A stretch of 32,517 bases of DNA from Rhodospirillaceae bacterium (lineage in GTDB: Bacteria > Pseudomonadota > Alphaproteobacteria > Reyranellales > Reyranellaceae), in assembly GCA_009772935.1 (NCBI GenBank), contig WOUR01000053.1, positions 1-32,517 of the forward strand. Direction: 5' to 3'. The notes below the pieces were generated by a model, which ran no database searches, was not told where the DNA came from, and was given only the letters and a program-made list of their open reading frames with translations. Shown here piece after piece: positions 7,691 to 15,250 of the stretch (its first letter is position 1; each line of letters starts with the position of its first letter). The translations under genes and the position numbers were made by a program.

Positions 7691-8527
7691 ATGAACTATC
7701 AATCGATCGGCGTACGTAAAGTCACCCCCACGATCGGCGCCGAGATCTCCGGCGTCGATCTCTCGCAGCCACTGGGCAACCAGCAGTTCGACGAGGTCCA
7801 CCGGGCCCTGATGGACAATCTCGTGATCTTCTTCCGCGACCAGAAGATGAGCATCGAGAGCCACAAGGCGTTCGGCCAGCGCTTCGGACGCCTGCACGTC
7901 CATCCCAACGCCCCGATCGGCGTGCCCGAGCATCGCGAGATCCTGGTGATCAAGGCGGACGAGAACTCGAAGCGCGTGGCCGGCGAGGAATGGCACAGCG
8001 ACGTGTCCTGCGATGCCGAACCGCCGATGGGCTCGATCCTGTACCTGACGGAGGTGCCGCCCGACGGCGGCGGCGCCACGCTGTTTGCCAACATGTACCG
8101 CGCCTACGAGACGCTTTCGGAGCCGGTGCGGACGATGCTGGACGGCCTCACCGCCATCCATGACAGCGCCAAGGCGCACAGTTTCCGCAGCAAGGCGAAC
8201 GACCGCGCCGACATGGCGTTCCCCGCCAGCGAGCACCCGATCGTGCGCACCCATCCCGAGACCGGCCGGCCGGCGCTCTATGTCAGCCGCGGCTTCACGG
8301 TCCGCATCCCGCAATTGAAGAAGCACGAGAGCGACGCGGTGCTCGAGATGCTCTACCGCCACATCGAGACGCCCGAACTGCAGTGCCGCTTCGCGTGGCA
8401 GGCGAACTCGGTGGCCTTCTGGGACAATCGCTGCACCCAGCACCACGCGCTGTTCGACTACTTCCCCAACCGGCGCTACGGCCACCGCGTCACCATCTGT
8501 GGCGACAAGCCGTTCCACCGGGCCTGA
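7691..8527 (+). CDS. TauD/TfdA-family Fe(II)/2-oxoglutarate dioxygenase
   Basis: Soluble oxygenase of 278 residues that should couple 2-oxoglutarate decarboxylation to hydroxylation of a small organic acid, often cleaving a sulfonate or ether. The ATG at 7691 follows a perfect GGAGGAA ribosome site. The iron ligands are H102 and D104 (EWHSDVS) and H251 (WDNRCTQHHALFDY), and the 2-oxoglutarate-binding arginine is R266 in YGHRVTICGD. The N-terminal region IGAEISGVDLSQPL is typical of the TauD/TfdA family. It is followed two bases later by a solute-binding protein, so uptake and oxidation of one substrate look linked. Taurine, 2,4-D-like or other substrates cannot be told apart from sequence alone. 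Confidence 0.92.
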   Translation: MNYQSIGVRKVTPTIGAEISGVDLSQPLGNQQFDEVHRALMDNLVIFFRDQKMSIESHKAFGQRFGRLHVHPNAPIGVPEHREILVIKADENSKRVAGEEWHSDVSCDAEPPMGSILYLTEVPPDGGGATLFANMYRAYETLSEPVRTMLDGLTAIHDSAKAHSFRSKANDRADMAFPASEHPIVRTHPETGRPALYVSRGFTVRIPQLKKHESDAVLEMLYRHIETPELQCRFAWQANSVAFWDNRCTQHHALFDYFPNRRYGHRVTICGDKPFHRA

Positions 8528-8529
8528 CC

Positions 8530-9495
8530 ATGAAGCGCCGCCTGTTCCTCGCCGCCGCCGCCGCGATTGTTCCCGCGACCGCGGTCCATGCCGAGGCCTA
8601 TCCGTCGAAGACCATCCGCGTGGTCCTGTCGGGGCCGCCCGGCGGCCTGCTCGACGTCGCCGCGCGTTCCCTGTCCGACGCCCTGCAGCGCGAGCTCGGC
8701 CAGACCTGGCTGATCGACCCGCGGCCCGGCGCCAACGGCATCCTGGCGGCGCAGCTGGTGCTCGGCGCCCCGGCCGACGGCTACACGCTCTATCTCACCG
8801 TGTCGGGCCACGTCGTGCTGAACTTGCTGATGCGCGCACCGTTCGACGCCATGGCCGACTTCAGGCCGATCGCCATGGTCGGCGTGAGCAGCGCCCTGAT
8901 CTGCGTGCCGCCGAGCTCGCCCGCCAACACGATCGCGGAGTTCGTGGCGCTGGCGCGGGCCAATCCGGGCAAGCTCAACTATCTCAACCCTGGCAACGGC
9001 ACGTCGGCCCACCTGATCCCCGAGCAGCTCCGGATCAAGTACGGCATCGACATCACCTCGATCTCCTACAAGGGCCTGCCGCCCGGCGTGCAGGACCTGC
9101 TGGGCGGCCGCCTCGATCTCGCGATCGTCAGCACCGCGCTGGCGGGACCGCACGTCAAGGCGGGCCGGCTTAAGGCGATCGGGATAGTGGGGCTGAAGCG
9201 CGACCGCGATCTGCCCGGCGTCGCGACCATGGAGGAACAGGGCGAGGCCGACCTGCAGGTCCAGTCGTCGATCCCCATCCTCGGCCAGAAGGGCCTGCCC
9301 GATGCGATCGTCGACCGGCTGAACAGGGCGGTGAACAGGGCCCTGGCCGATCCCGAGGTCCGCACCCGCCTGGCCAACGCCAGCATCGAGCCGATGCCGA
9401 TGAGTCCGCGCGAACTCGGCGAGGCGATGCAGCGCGAGCATGTCCGCCTCGGCAAACTCATCCGCCAGCTCGGCATCACGGCCGACGGGGTCTAG
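8530..9495 (+). CDS. Bug-family tripartite tricarboxylate transporter solute-binding protein
   Basis: Periplasmic binding protein of 321 residues. The ATG at 8530 is two bases after the dioxygenase stop, and a Sec signal (MKRRLFLAAAAAIVPATAVHAEA, cleavage near residue 22) precedes the mature YPSKTIRVV start typical of Bug proteins. The family landmarks follow: ANGILAAQLVLGAPADGYTL, LNYLNPGNGTSAHLIPEQL and VQDLLGGRLDLAI. No TctA/TctB membrane genes lie nearby; orphan Bug genes that share a transporter are common. Bug proteins bind carboxylates and similar small acids. Operon position implies it captures or senses the substrate of the dioxygenase. Confidence 0.92.
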   Translation: MKRRLFLAAAAAIVPATAVHAEAYPSKTIRVVLSGPPGGLLDVAARSLSDALQRELGQTWLIDPRPGANGILAAQLVLGAPADGYTLYLTVSGHVVLNLLMRAPFDAMADFRPIAMVGVSSALICVPPSSPANTIAEFVALARANPGKLNYLNPGNGTSAHLIPEQLRIKYGIDITSISYKGLPPGVQDLLGGRLDLAIVSTALAGPHVKAGRLKAIGIVGLKRDRDLPGVATMEEQGEADLQVQSSIPILGQKGLPDAIVDRLNRAVNRALADPEVRTRLANASIEPMPMSPRELGEAMQREHVRLGKLIRQLGITADGV

Positions 9496-9549
9496 GGTCT
9501 TTCCGGGCGAGATTGAAACGTGTCGAGGTGCCCAGACCCCTCACCCTAG
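9487..9549. terminator. Candidate bidirectional terminator between convergent genes
   Basis: GGGGTCT at 9487-9493 pairs with AGACCCC at 9534-9540, and CTAGGGT at 9492-9498 pairs alternatively with ACCCTAG at 9543-9549. The arms overlap the stop codons of the Bug gene (9493-9495) and the AraC gene (9546-9548). No clear T-run follows, so the call is tentative. Confidence 0.3.
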
Positions 9550-10523
9550 GCCTGGGCGCTCCGCCACGCCGCCGGCGATTGCCCGGCCCGGGCGCTGAAC
9601 GCCCGCGAGAAGGCGGCGACGTCGGAGTAGCAGGTGGTGGCGGCGATGTCGGCGACGGTGAGGTCGGTGTCGCGCAGCAGCTTCTGCGCGACCTGGAGGC
9701 GGACCTCGGCGATCAGGTCGCGGACCGATATGCCGCGTTCGGCGAGGCGGCGGTTGAGCGTGCGCCGGCTGAGGCCGGTGGCGGAGCAGACGGCGTCCAC
9801 GCCGACGGTACCCTGCGCCAGCCCCCGGATGATGGCCCGGCGGACGCGGACCACGATGTCGAGTTCCTCGCCGGCCGCGGGTGGCGATGGCGGCGCGGCC
9901 AGTCCCGGCGGCGTCGACACGGGACGCCGCGACAGCCAGCCCGGATCGAAGTACACGGCGCTCTGCGGCGCACCGAACACGAGCGGCGCCTTGAAGAAGG
10001 CATCGTAGGGTCGCCGGTCGGCCGGTTCGCGACGGGCGAAGGCCACGCGCAGCGGCATCCATTTGGGACCGCCCAGGAAGCGCAGGATGTTGGTGGCCGC
10101 CACCAGCGAGAAATCCTCGAGATGGTCGGTACCGCGCCGGTGCCAGGCATAGGGCGTGATGCTGAAGCAGGCGCCGTCGGCCCCGACGCCCAGCGCCGGC
10201 ACCAGCGCCTCGCCGTTGAGGTGCAGGTTCATCGTCAGTCCGCGCAACGCCCGCTCGACCGAAAGCGCGCCACCGAGCAGGCGGGCGAGCGGTGCGCCCA
10301 GCGCCGCGGGCCCGAACGGCCGGGCAAGCAGTAGCCCGAGATGCGGACAGTCCGCCCGCTCGGCCGCGCGCGCCATGAGATCGAGCAGCCGGTCGACCGG
10401 CCAGCGATTGTCCGGGTCGCCGAAACAGTCGGGCGGCAGCCCGCACTCGGCCAGCAGCGGCGCCAGCCCGACGCCGCAGCGCGCCAGGATCGCCTCCAGC
10501 CCCATCATGGGCCCGACACGCAT
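9546..10523 (-). CDS. AraC-family transcriptional regulator
   Basis: Regulator of about 325 residues, reading from ATG 10523 (MRVGPMMGLEAIL), which has a GCGGAG ribosome site; the longer open frame upstream is antisense to the divergent gene and is ignored. The N-domain (LARCGVGLAPLLAECGLPPDCF onward) resembles the AraC/OruR ligand-binding type. The C-terminal helix-turn-helix region is VDAVCSATGLSRRTLNRRLAERGISV followed by VADIAATTCYSDVAAFSRAFSARAG and PAAWR. It is divergent from the outer-membrane protein/DUF1254 operon, and a duplicated 13-bp motif lies between them at 10587-10612, so it probably controls that operon. Confidence 0.86.
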   Translation of the reverse strand: MRVGPMMGLEAILARCGVGLAPLLAECGLPPDCFGDPDNRWPVDRLLDLMARAAERADCPHLGLLLARPFGPAALGAPLARLLGGALSVERALRGLTMNLHLNGEALVPALGVGADGACFSITPYAWHRRGTDHLEDFSLVAATNILRFLGGPKWMPLRVAFARREPADRRPYDAFFKAPLVFGAPQSAVYFDPGWLSRRPVSTPPGLAAPPSPPAAGEELDIVVRVRRAIIRGLAQGTVGVDAVCSATGLSRRTLNRRLAERGISVRDLIAEVRLQVAQKLLRDTDLTVADIAATTCYSDVAAFSRAFSARAGQSPAAWRSAQA

Positions 10524-10586
10524 GGTGCGCTCCGCAGAGGCGCTGCGGCGGCCCGGCGTGCCGGCTTGTTCGGATATCGCGTGACT

Positions 10587-10612
10587 CGTCACTTGCACAC
10601 GACAATTGCACT
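10587..10612. promoter_or_regulatory. Adjacent 13-bp direct repeats, candidate regulator site
   Basis: CGTCACTTGCACA (10587-10599) is followed at once by CGACAATTGCACT (10600-10612), sharing CG.CA..TGCAC. The pair sits in the gap between the AraC gene (start 10523) and the outer-membrane protein gene (start 10702). GCAA of a further partial half site follows at about 10619. Function is inferred from position only. Confidence 0.4.
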
Positions 10613-10701
10613 TTTGGCGCAAACTGTCATGGCGTCCCGCAAGGCGCTTTGGCACACCGCGCGGGAAGACTCTTACCCGTCGCAATGGCCGGAGAAGCCT
10701 C

Positions 10702-11592
10702 GTGGTTCGCAAGTTGGCGGCTGCTGCGCTCGTCGTTGGGGGTGTCCTCGCCTGCCCGGGCGCGGCGACGGCCGAGCCGGCGGCCGCCGACACCGCAGCG
10801 GCGAATCCCGACGCCTGGCGCTTCCAGGCCGCCACCTATGGCTGGCTGATCAGCGTCAGCGGCAGCACCACCTCGCACGGCCAGACGGTCGACACCAATG
10901 CGAGCTTCATCGACCTCCTGCAGAAGAGCGATTCGCTGATCGGCTACATGGGGTATCTCGAGGCCGACAAGGGGCCTGTCGGCGTCTATGCCGACTTCGT
11001 GTTCACGAAGATGGGCTTCACCACCAGCCAGGCCGCCTATCGCAATCCCCTTCCCGGCCTGAAGCTGAGCGGCACGGCCAACGCGGCGCTCACGATGCAG
11101 ATGTTCATCGTCGAGCTGGGCGGCGTCCATGAACTCGCGCGCTGGGGCGGCGACGGCAGCGGCGCGACGAGGCTCGAGGCGGTGGGCGGGCTCCGCTACT
11201 GGAACGTCAACCTGGTGGGCACCTTCGACGCGCTGCTCACCGCCGACACGACTCGCTTCAACCTGAGCCGCAGCGGCGGCTTCGCGCTGGCCGACAGCGG
11301 CACCACGGCCTGGGTCGATCCGCTCGTGGGATTGCGCCTGCGCCACCAGCTCGCGCCCAACCAGACGATCACGCTGCGCGGCGACATCGGCGGCTTCAAC
11401 CTGCAGAACTCGCTGAGCTGGCAGGCGATCGCCGTCTATTCCTACGACTGGCAGATGAGCGGCTACCGGATCGCGGCGCTGGCGGGCTTCCGCGCGCTCG
11501 GCGTCACCTACAACAGCGGCAGCGGCGCCACCGCCTTCGGCCTCAACGAGGTCTTCTACGGCCCCGTCCTGGGCGCAAGTGTACGGTTCTGA
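10702..11592 (+). CDS. Predicted outer-membrane beta-barrel protein
   Basis: A 296-residue exported protein of unknown function. The GTG at 10702 is preferred because GGAGAAG lies four bases upstream and it starts directly on a signal peptide (VVRKLAAAALVVGG, cleavage near ATAEP); longer readings add an uncharacteristic basic leader. The mature protein has alternating beta-strand-like segments rich in aromatic and Gly/Thr residues (WRFQAATYGWLISVSG, VGGLRYWNV, YDWQMSGYRIAALAGF) and ends GPVLGASVRF, a C-terminal phenylalanine typical of beta-barrel assembly. It is 16 bases from the DUF1254 gene and shares its promoter. A role as porin or barrel-type adaptor is inference. Confidence 0.7.
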   Translation: MVRKLAAAALVVGGVLACPGAATAEPAAADTAAANPDAWRFQAATYGWLISVSGSTTSHGQTVDTNASFIDLLQKSDSLIGYMGYLEADKGPVGVYADFVFTKMGFTTSQAAYRNPLPGLKLSGTANAALTMQMFIVELGGVHELARWGGDGSGATRLEAVGGLRYWNVNLVGTFDALLTADTTRFNLSRSGGFALADSGTTAWVDPLVGLRLRHQLAPNQTITLRGDIGGFNLQNSLSWQAIAVYSYDWQMSGYRIAALAGFRALGVTYNSGSGATAFGLNEVFYGPVLGASVRF

Positions 11593-11608
11593 AGCGAGAG
11601 GTTCGACC

Positions 11609-13045
11609 ATGACCATCAATCGTCGCAACGCCACCCTGGGCGGCCTCGCCGGCACGCTCTCCGCCCTCGGCGGCCTTCTTCCCTCCAAGGGCGCCCACGC
11701 CCAGGAAGGCGTGCCGGTGCTCGGCGGGCTGGAAGAGTTCTGGCTGGCGACCGACGCCTATGTCTACGGCTACCCGCTGGTCACCATGGAGATGACGCGG
11801 CGGATCATGACCAACGTCGCGGCCCCCGCCGGCACGCGCGCGCCGATGGGCCAGTTCGCCCGCATCCGCGAATATCCCAACGCCGCCTTCCGCGACGTCA
11901 CCGCGCCCAACGCCGACACGCTCTACACGATCGCCTGGGCCGACGTCGGCAAGGAACCGTGGATCCTCAGCCTGCCCGACATGAAGGGCCGCTATTACCT
12001 GTTCCCGCTGCTCGACGGCTGGACCACCGTCTTCCAGTCGCCCGGCGCGCGCACCACCGGCACGGGCGCGCAGACCTACGCCATCACCGGCCCCGGCTGG
12101 ACCGGCACGCTTCCCGCCGGCGTGACCGAATACAAGTCGCCGACCAGCCTCGTATGGATGCTGGGACGCATCTACTGCACCGGCACGCCGGAGGACTACG
12201 CCGCCGTCCATGCGCTCCAGGATCAGTGCAGGTTGGTGCCGCTCAGCGCGTGGGGCAAGGACTACACACCGCCCGCCGGCGCAGTCGATCCCAAGGTCGA
12301 CATGAAGACGGCGGTGCGCGAGCAGGTGAACGGGCTCGACGCGGTCTCCTACTTCACCCTGCTGGCCGAGCTGATGAAGACCAACCCGCCGGTCGCCGCC
12401 GACGCCGCCGCGGTTGCACGCTTCGCCCGCATCGGCCTGGTGCCCGGCCAGGATTTCGACAAGACGAAACTCAACGCCGACTTCGTGGCGCGCATCCCGC
12501 ACATCGCCTTCGATCGCATCATGCTGCAGCTCAAGGTCGGCAAGTCGGTGAAGAACGTGAACGGCTGGCTCTACGACACGGTCACCGGGATCTACGGCAC
12601 CGACTATCTCAACCGCGCGCTGGTCACGGCGATCGGGCTGGGCGCCAACCGGCCGCAGGACGCGATCTATCCGATGTCGCTGAAGGACGCCGATGGCAAC
12701 GACTATGACGGTGCCAAGAAGTATGTGATGCGCTTTCCCAAGGGCCAGCTCCCGCCGGTCAAGGGCTTCTGGTCGCTCACCATGTACGATGCCGACTTCT
12801 TCTTCGTCGCCAACCCGCTCAACCGCTACTCGATCAGCGCGCGGCAGAAGCTGAAGGCCAATGCCGACGGCTCGACCGACCTCTACATCCAGAACGAGTC
12901 GCCCGGCGCCGACAAGGAGTCGAACTGGCTGCCCGCCCCGAAGGGCAAGTTCCAGCTGATGCTGCGCCTCTACTGGCCCACCGAGACGCCGCCCTCGATC
13001 ATCGACGGCACCTGGTCCCCGCCGCCGGCGCAGAAGGTGGGGTAG
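11609..13045 (+). CDS. DUF1254/DUF1214 domain protein, exported
   Basis: A 478-residue protein starting MTINRRNATLGG after GCGAGAGG; the twin arginine in NRRNAT with a hydrophobic stretch ending HAQE suggests a Tat or Sec signal of about 32 residues. The DUF1254 region covers about 45-180 (ATDAYVYGYPLVTMEMTRR, APNADTLYTIAWADV, YLFPLLDGWTTVFQSPG) and the DUF1214 region the C-terminal third, ending LMLRLYWPTETPPSIIDGTW. The YVYGYP and NADTLYT motifs are hallmarks of the family. Family members occur singly or fused and are found in secreted or envelope proteins of unknown biochemistry. It shares an operon with the upstream barrel protein. Confidence 0.88.
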   Translation: MTINRRNATLGGLAGTLSALGGLLPSKGAHAQEGVPVLGGLEEFWLATDAYVYGYPLVTMEMTRRIMTNVAAPAGTRAPMGQFARIREYPNAAFRDVTAPNADTLYTIAWADVGKEPWILSLPDMKGRYYLFPLLDGWTTVFQSPGARTTGTGAQTYAITGPGWTGTLPAGVTEYKSPTSLVWMLGRIYCTGTPEDYAAVHALQDQCRLVPLSAWGKDYTPPAGAVDPKVDMKTAVREQVNGLDAVSYFTLLAELMKTNPPVAADAAAVARFARIGLVPGQDFDKTKLNADFVARIPHIAFDRIMLQLKVGKSVKNVNGWLYDTVTGIYGTDYLNRALVTAIGLGANRPQDAIYPMSLKDADGNDYDGAKKYVMRFPKGQLPPVKGFWSLTMYDADFFFVANPLNRYSISARQKLKANADGSTDLYIQNESPGADKESNWLPAPKGKFQLMLRLYWPTETPPSIIDGTWSPPPAQKVG

Positions 13046-13054
13046 ACAGGAGCG

Positions 13055-13462
13055 TCACCGGAGCGCGCCCCCCGGGGAACGCGCTCCGTCGATCCCGGAA
13101 GCCGCGCGCCGTGCGAAGACGCGGGTGACCTCGACGAGGTTTTCGGTGCCCCAGGTGCAGAGCGGCACCAGCGCCTGGGCGAGGCTCTCGCCCAGCGGGG
13201 TCAGGGCATAGTCGACCCGCGGCGGCACCTCCCGGTAGTCGGTCCGTTTGACGAGGCCGTCGGCCGTCAGCTCCTTCAGCTGCTGGATCAGCATCTTGTC
13301 GCTGACGTCGCGCATGGCGCGGCGCAGCTCGCCGTAGCGGGTCGGGCCGCCCTGGGCCAGGAAATAGAGGATCAGCGGCTTCCACTTGCCGGCGATGACC
13401 CGCAGCGTCGCGTCGAGGCCGCAGGTGAATCCCGGCAGGGTCGGTGTGCAGGTGTCTGACAT
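13055..13462 (-). CDS. HxlR-family winged-helix regulator
   Basis: A 135-residue HxlR-type regulator. ATG 13462 (MSDTCTPTLPGF) is chosen over GTG 13471. The family signature is complete: CGLDATLRVIAGKWKPLILYFL around 14-35, RYGELRRAM (helix), ISDKMLI-like SDKMLIQQLKELTADGLVKR recognition helix and wing with VPPRVDYALTPLGESL. The conserved N-terminal cysteine (C14) is where redox or electrophile sensing occurs in HypR-like members; a further Cys is at 5 and another in PLCTWG. It is divergent from the SDR gene, separated by an 18-bp tandem repeat, so it should control that gene in response to an aldehyde, quinone or similar electrophile. Confidence 0.9.
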   Translation of the reverse strand: MSDTCTPTLPGFTCGLDATLRVIAGKWKPLILYFLAQGGPTRYGELRRAMRDVSDKMLIQQLKELTADGLVKRTDYREVPPRVDYALTPLGESLAQALVPLCTWGTENLVEVTRVFARRAASGIDGARSPGGALR

Positions 13463-13469
13463 TTTGGGC

Positions 13470-13505
13470 ACTTACCAAAAGGTGCATACTTGTCCTTAGG
13501 TGGGT
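13470..13505. promoter_or_regulatory. 18-bp tandem direct repeat, candidate HxlR operator
   Basis: ACTTACCAAAAGGTGCAT (13470-13487) is directly followed by ACTTGTCCTTAGGTGGGT (13488-13505), sharing ACTT at one end and AGGTG near the other. It lies between the two divergent starts (13462 and 13547), where a regulator would block or activate both genes. Confidence 0.5.
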
Positions 13506-13546
13506 ACGCCTCCAGCTCTGTGCAACCTCAAACGCAGGAGCACAGG

Positions 13547-14281
13547 ATGAGCAGACTCTCAGGAAAGACGGCGGTGATCACCGGCGGCGGTACCGGCATC
13601 GGGCTGGGCGCGGCGCAGCGCTTCGTCGACGAAGGCGCCTTCGTCTATCTGTTCGGGCGACGGCAGGAACCGCTCGACGCGGCCCTGGCGACGCTCGGCA
13701 ATTCGGCGCGCGCCGTGCGCGGCTCGGTGACCGAGATGGCCGATCTCGACCGGCTGTACGACACGGTGAAGAAAGAGCGCGGCGGGCTCGACATCCTGTT
13801 CGCCAATGCCGGGACCGGCTCCTTCGCGCCGCTGGGCGCGATCACGCCGGAGCAGTACGACCAGACCTTCGACGTCAACGTGAAGGGGTTGATCTTCTCG
13901 GTGCAGAAGGGCCTGCCGCTGATGAAGGCCGGCGGCTCGATCATCCTCACCGGCTCGACCACCGGCGAGATGGGCACGCCGCAGTTCAGCATCTACAGCG
14001 CCACCAAGGCCGCCGTGCGCAACCTGGCGCGCAGCTGGGCGCTCGACCTCAAGGGCACCGGCATCCGGGTCAACGTCCTGTCGCCGGGCCCGACCCGGAC
14101 CGACCTGGCGCTCGAGGTGGTGGGCAAGGAAGCCTTCGAGGCGATCGGCGCCTCGACCGCGCTCGGCCGCATCGGCGAGCCGTCGGAGACCGGCGCGGTG
14201 GCGGCGTTCCTCGCCTCCTCCGATTCGAGCTTCATGACCGGCGGCGAAGTCTTCGTCGACGGCGGCCTGGCACAAGTCTAG
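13547..14281 (+). CDS. Short-chain dehydrogenase/reductase (SDR)
   Basis: A 244-residue classical SDR. The ATG at 13547 follows GCAGGAG. The cofactor motif TGGGTGIG is at about 12-19, the NAG-type motif NAGTGS at about 87-92, the catalytic serine in ILTGSTTG at about 139, and the YxxxK pair in YSATKAA near 152-156. The C-terminal GGxxFVDGG (GGEVFVDGGLAQV) is typical of the family. NADP versus NAD preference and substrate are not readable, but the divergent HxlR regulator and neighbouring oxidative genes suggest detoxification of a carbonyl compound. Confidence 0.93.
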   Translation: MSRLSGKTAVITGGGTGIGLGAAQRFVDEGAFVYLFGRRQEPLDAALATLGNSARAVRGSVTEMADLDRLYDTVKKERGGLDILFANAGTGSFAPLGAITPEQYDQTFDVNVKGLIFSVQKGLPLMKAGGSIILTGSTTGEMGTPQFSIYSATKAAVRNLARSWALDLKGTGIRVNVLSPGPTRTDLALEVVGKEAFEAIGASTALGRIGEPSETGAVAAFLASSDSSFMTGGEVFVDGGLAQV

Positions 14282-14312
14282 GCCGCGCCCCGGGGTCCCG
14301 GAAACGCCCCCT

Positions 14313-15098
14313 TCAGCGCGAGCGCTGCAGCGGGGTCGGCGTGAGCGGACTGGGCGAAAGCGGGGCGGGCGCCGGTTCGGCCGAGCTGGGCGCTCGGCCG
14401 CCGCTGGGTGAACTGGAGGCGGAAGGGGCACCGGTCGCGGGATCGCCGAGCGGGGTTGCCTTGATCGTCATGTCGGTCTCGGTAGCCGCGGCCGGCGTAA
14501 CGGCCGGTCCCAGCGGGACGGGCGCGCCGGGCGCCGAGGGCGTCCCCGGTGCCGCCGCGGCTCCGGCAGCGACGGGTCGGCCCTCCTGCTGGGCGACCGC
14601 CTTGGCGGCGGAGGTGGTGTAGAGCCACTCGTCGGCGCCGCGGGTCGTGCCTTCCTTGAAGACGGCGATGGCGCGCCGCTTGTCGCCGGCCTTCCAGAAC
14701 GCCTCGGACACGTCGCGATAGACCATGCCGGTGGCGCTGGGCTTGTTGTCCTTGGCGACCAGCTGCAGCGCGCCCTTGGCACGGTCGAAGCTGCGCTCGC
14801 CGGCCGCCAGGTTGCCGCTCCGGATCTGGTACTCGGCCAGGCTGCTGTAGGCGAGCGCCAGGGTGCCGCAATTGTAGTTGGTGGTGGAGGAGCACTGGTC
14901 GGAGGCCGAGTATTTCTCGACCTCCTTCTGCGCCAGGCTGGTCGCGGCCTTGAGATCACCGCCCTCGGACGCCCGCAGCGCCTGCTCCTGGTAGGAGGGA
15001 CTGTCGCTGCTGGCGCAGGCCGTCAGCAACGCGCCGGCCGCCGCCGCCACGACCAGCTTCAGGACCTGTGTCCCGCGATCCCCCAACAGCCCGGCCAT
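14313..15098 (-). CDS. Repeat-rich lipoprotein with TPR-like region and Pro/Ala tail
   Basis: A 261-residue envelope lipoprotein. The signal peptide ends LLTAC, so the lipidated cysteine is C28. Residues about 35-165 are helical with pairs that look like tetratricopeptide repeats (QALRASEGGDLKAATSLAQKEV, LALAYSSLAEYQIRSGNLAAGE, FWKAGDKRRAIAVFKEG), and residues 170-261 form a low-complexity tail of Pro, Ala, Ser and Thr. The tail probably spans or contacts the cell wall; the helices would bind a protein partner. No named family was recognised. It is convergent with the SDR gene. Confidence 0.7.
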   Translation of the reverse strand: MAGLLGDRGTQVLKLVVAAAAGALLTACASSDSPSYQEQALRASEGGDLKAATSLAQKEVEKYSASDQCSSTTNYNCGTLALAYSSLAEYQIRSGNLAAGERSFDRAKGALQLVAKDNKPSATGMVYRDVSEAFWKAGDKRRAIAVFKEGTTRGADEWLYTTSAAKAVAQQEGRPVAAGAAAAPGTPSAPGAPVPLGPAVTPAAATETDMTIKATPLGDPATGAPSASSSPSGGRAPSSAEPAPAPLSPSPLTPTPLQRSR

Positions 15099-15212
15099 CT
15101 CAGTTCCCTGTCGAACGCGAAGGCCGTCGATCGGCCCTCCCCCACGCGACTTATGGCGGGCGCCTTGCCCGAACGGAAGGGGGGATTTCGGGGCCGGACC
15201 AGCCCGCCCCCC

Positions 15213-15250
15213 TTGGTCGCTGCCCCTTCCTGCCGCTAGATTGCATTCGC
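15213..15250 (+). promoter_or_regulatory. Possible promoter of a leaderless transcript for the HNH gene
   Basis: TTGGTC at 15213-15218 and TAGATT at 15237-15242 are 18 bases apart and resemble -35 and -10 boxes. They put transcription start close to the ATG at 15251, and no ribosome site is visible upstream of that ATG. Weak match; position-based. Confidence 0.3.

Noticed and set aside
6548..8518. A 656-residue minus-strand frame joining AraC and the dioxygenase antisense strand
   Set aside because: Only the part from 7573 down matches AraC; the rest is antisense of the dioxygenase.
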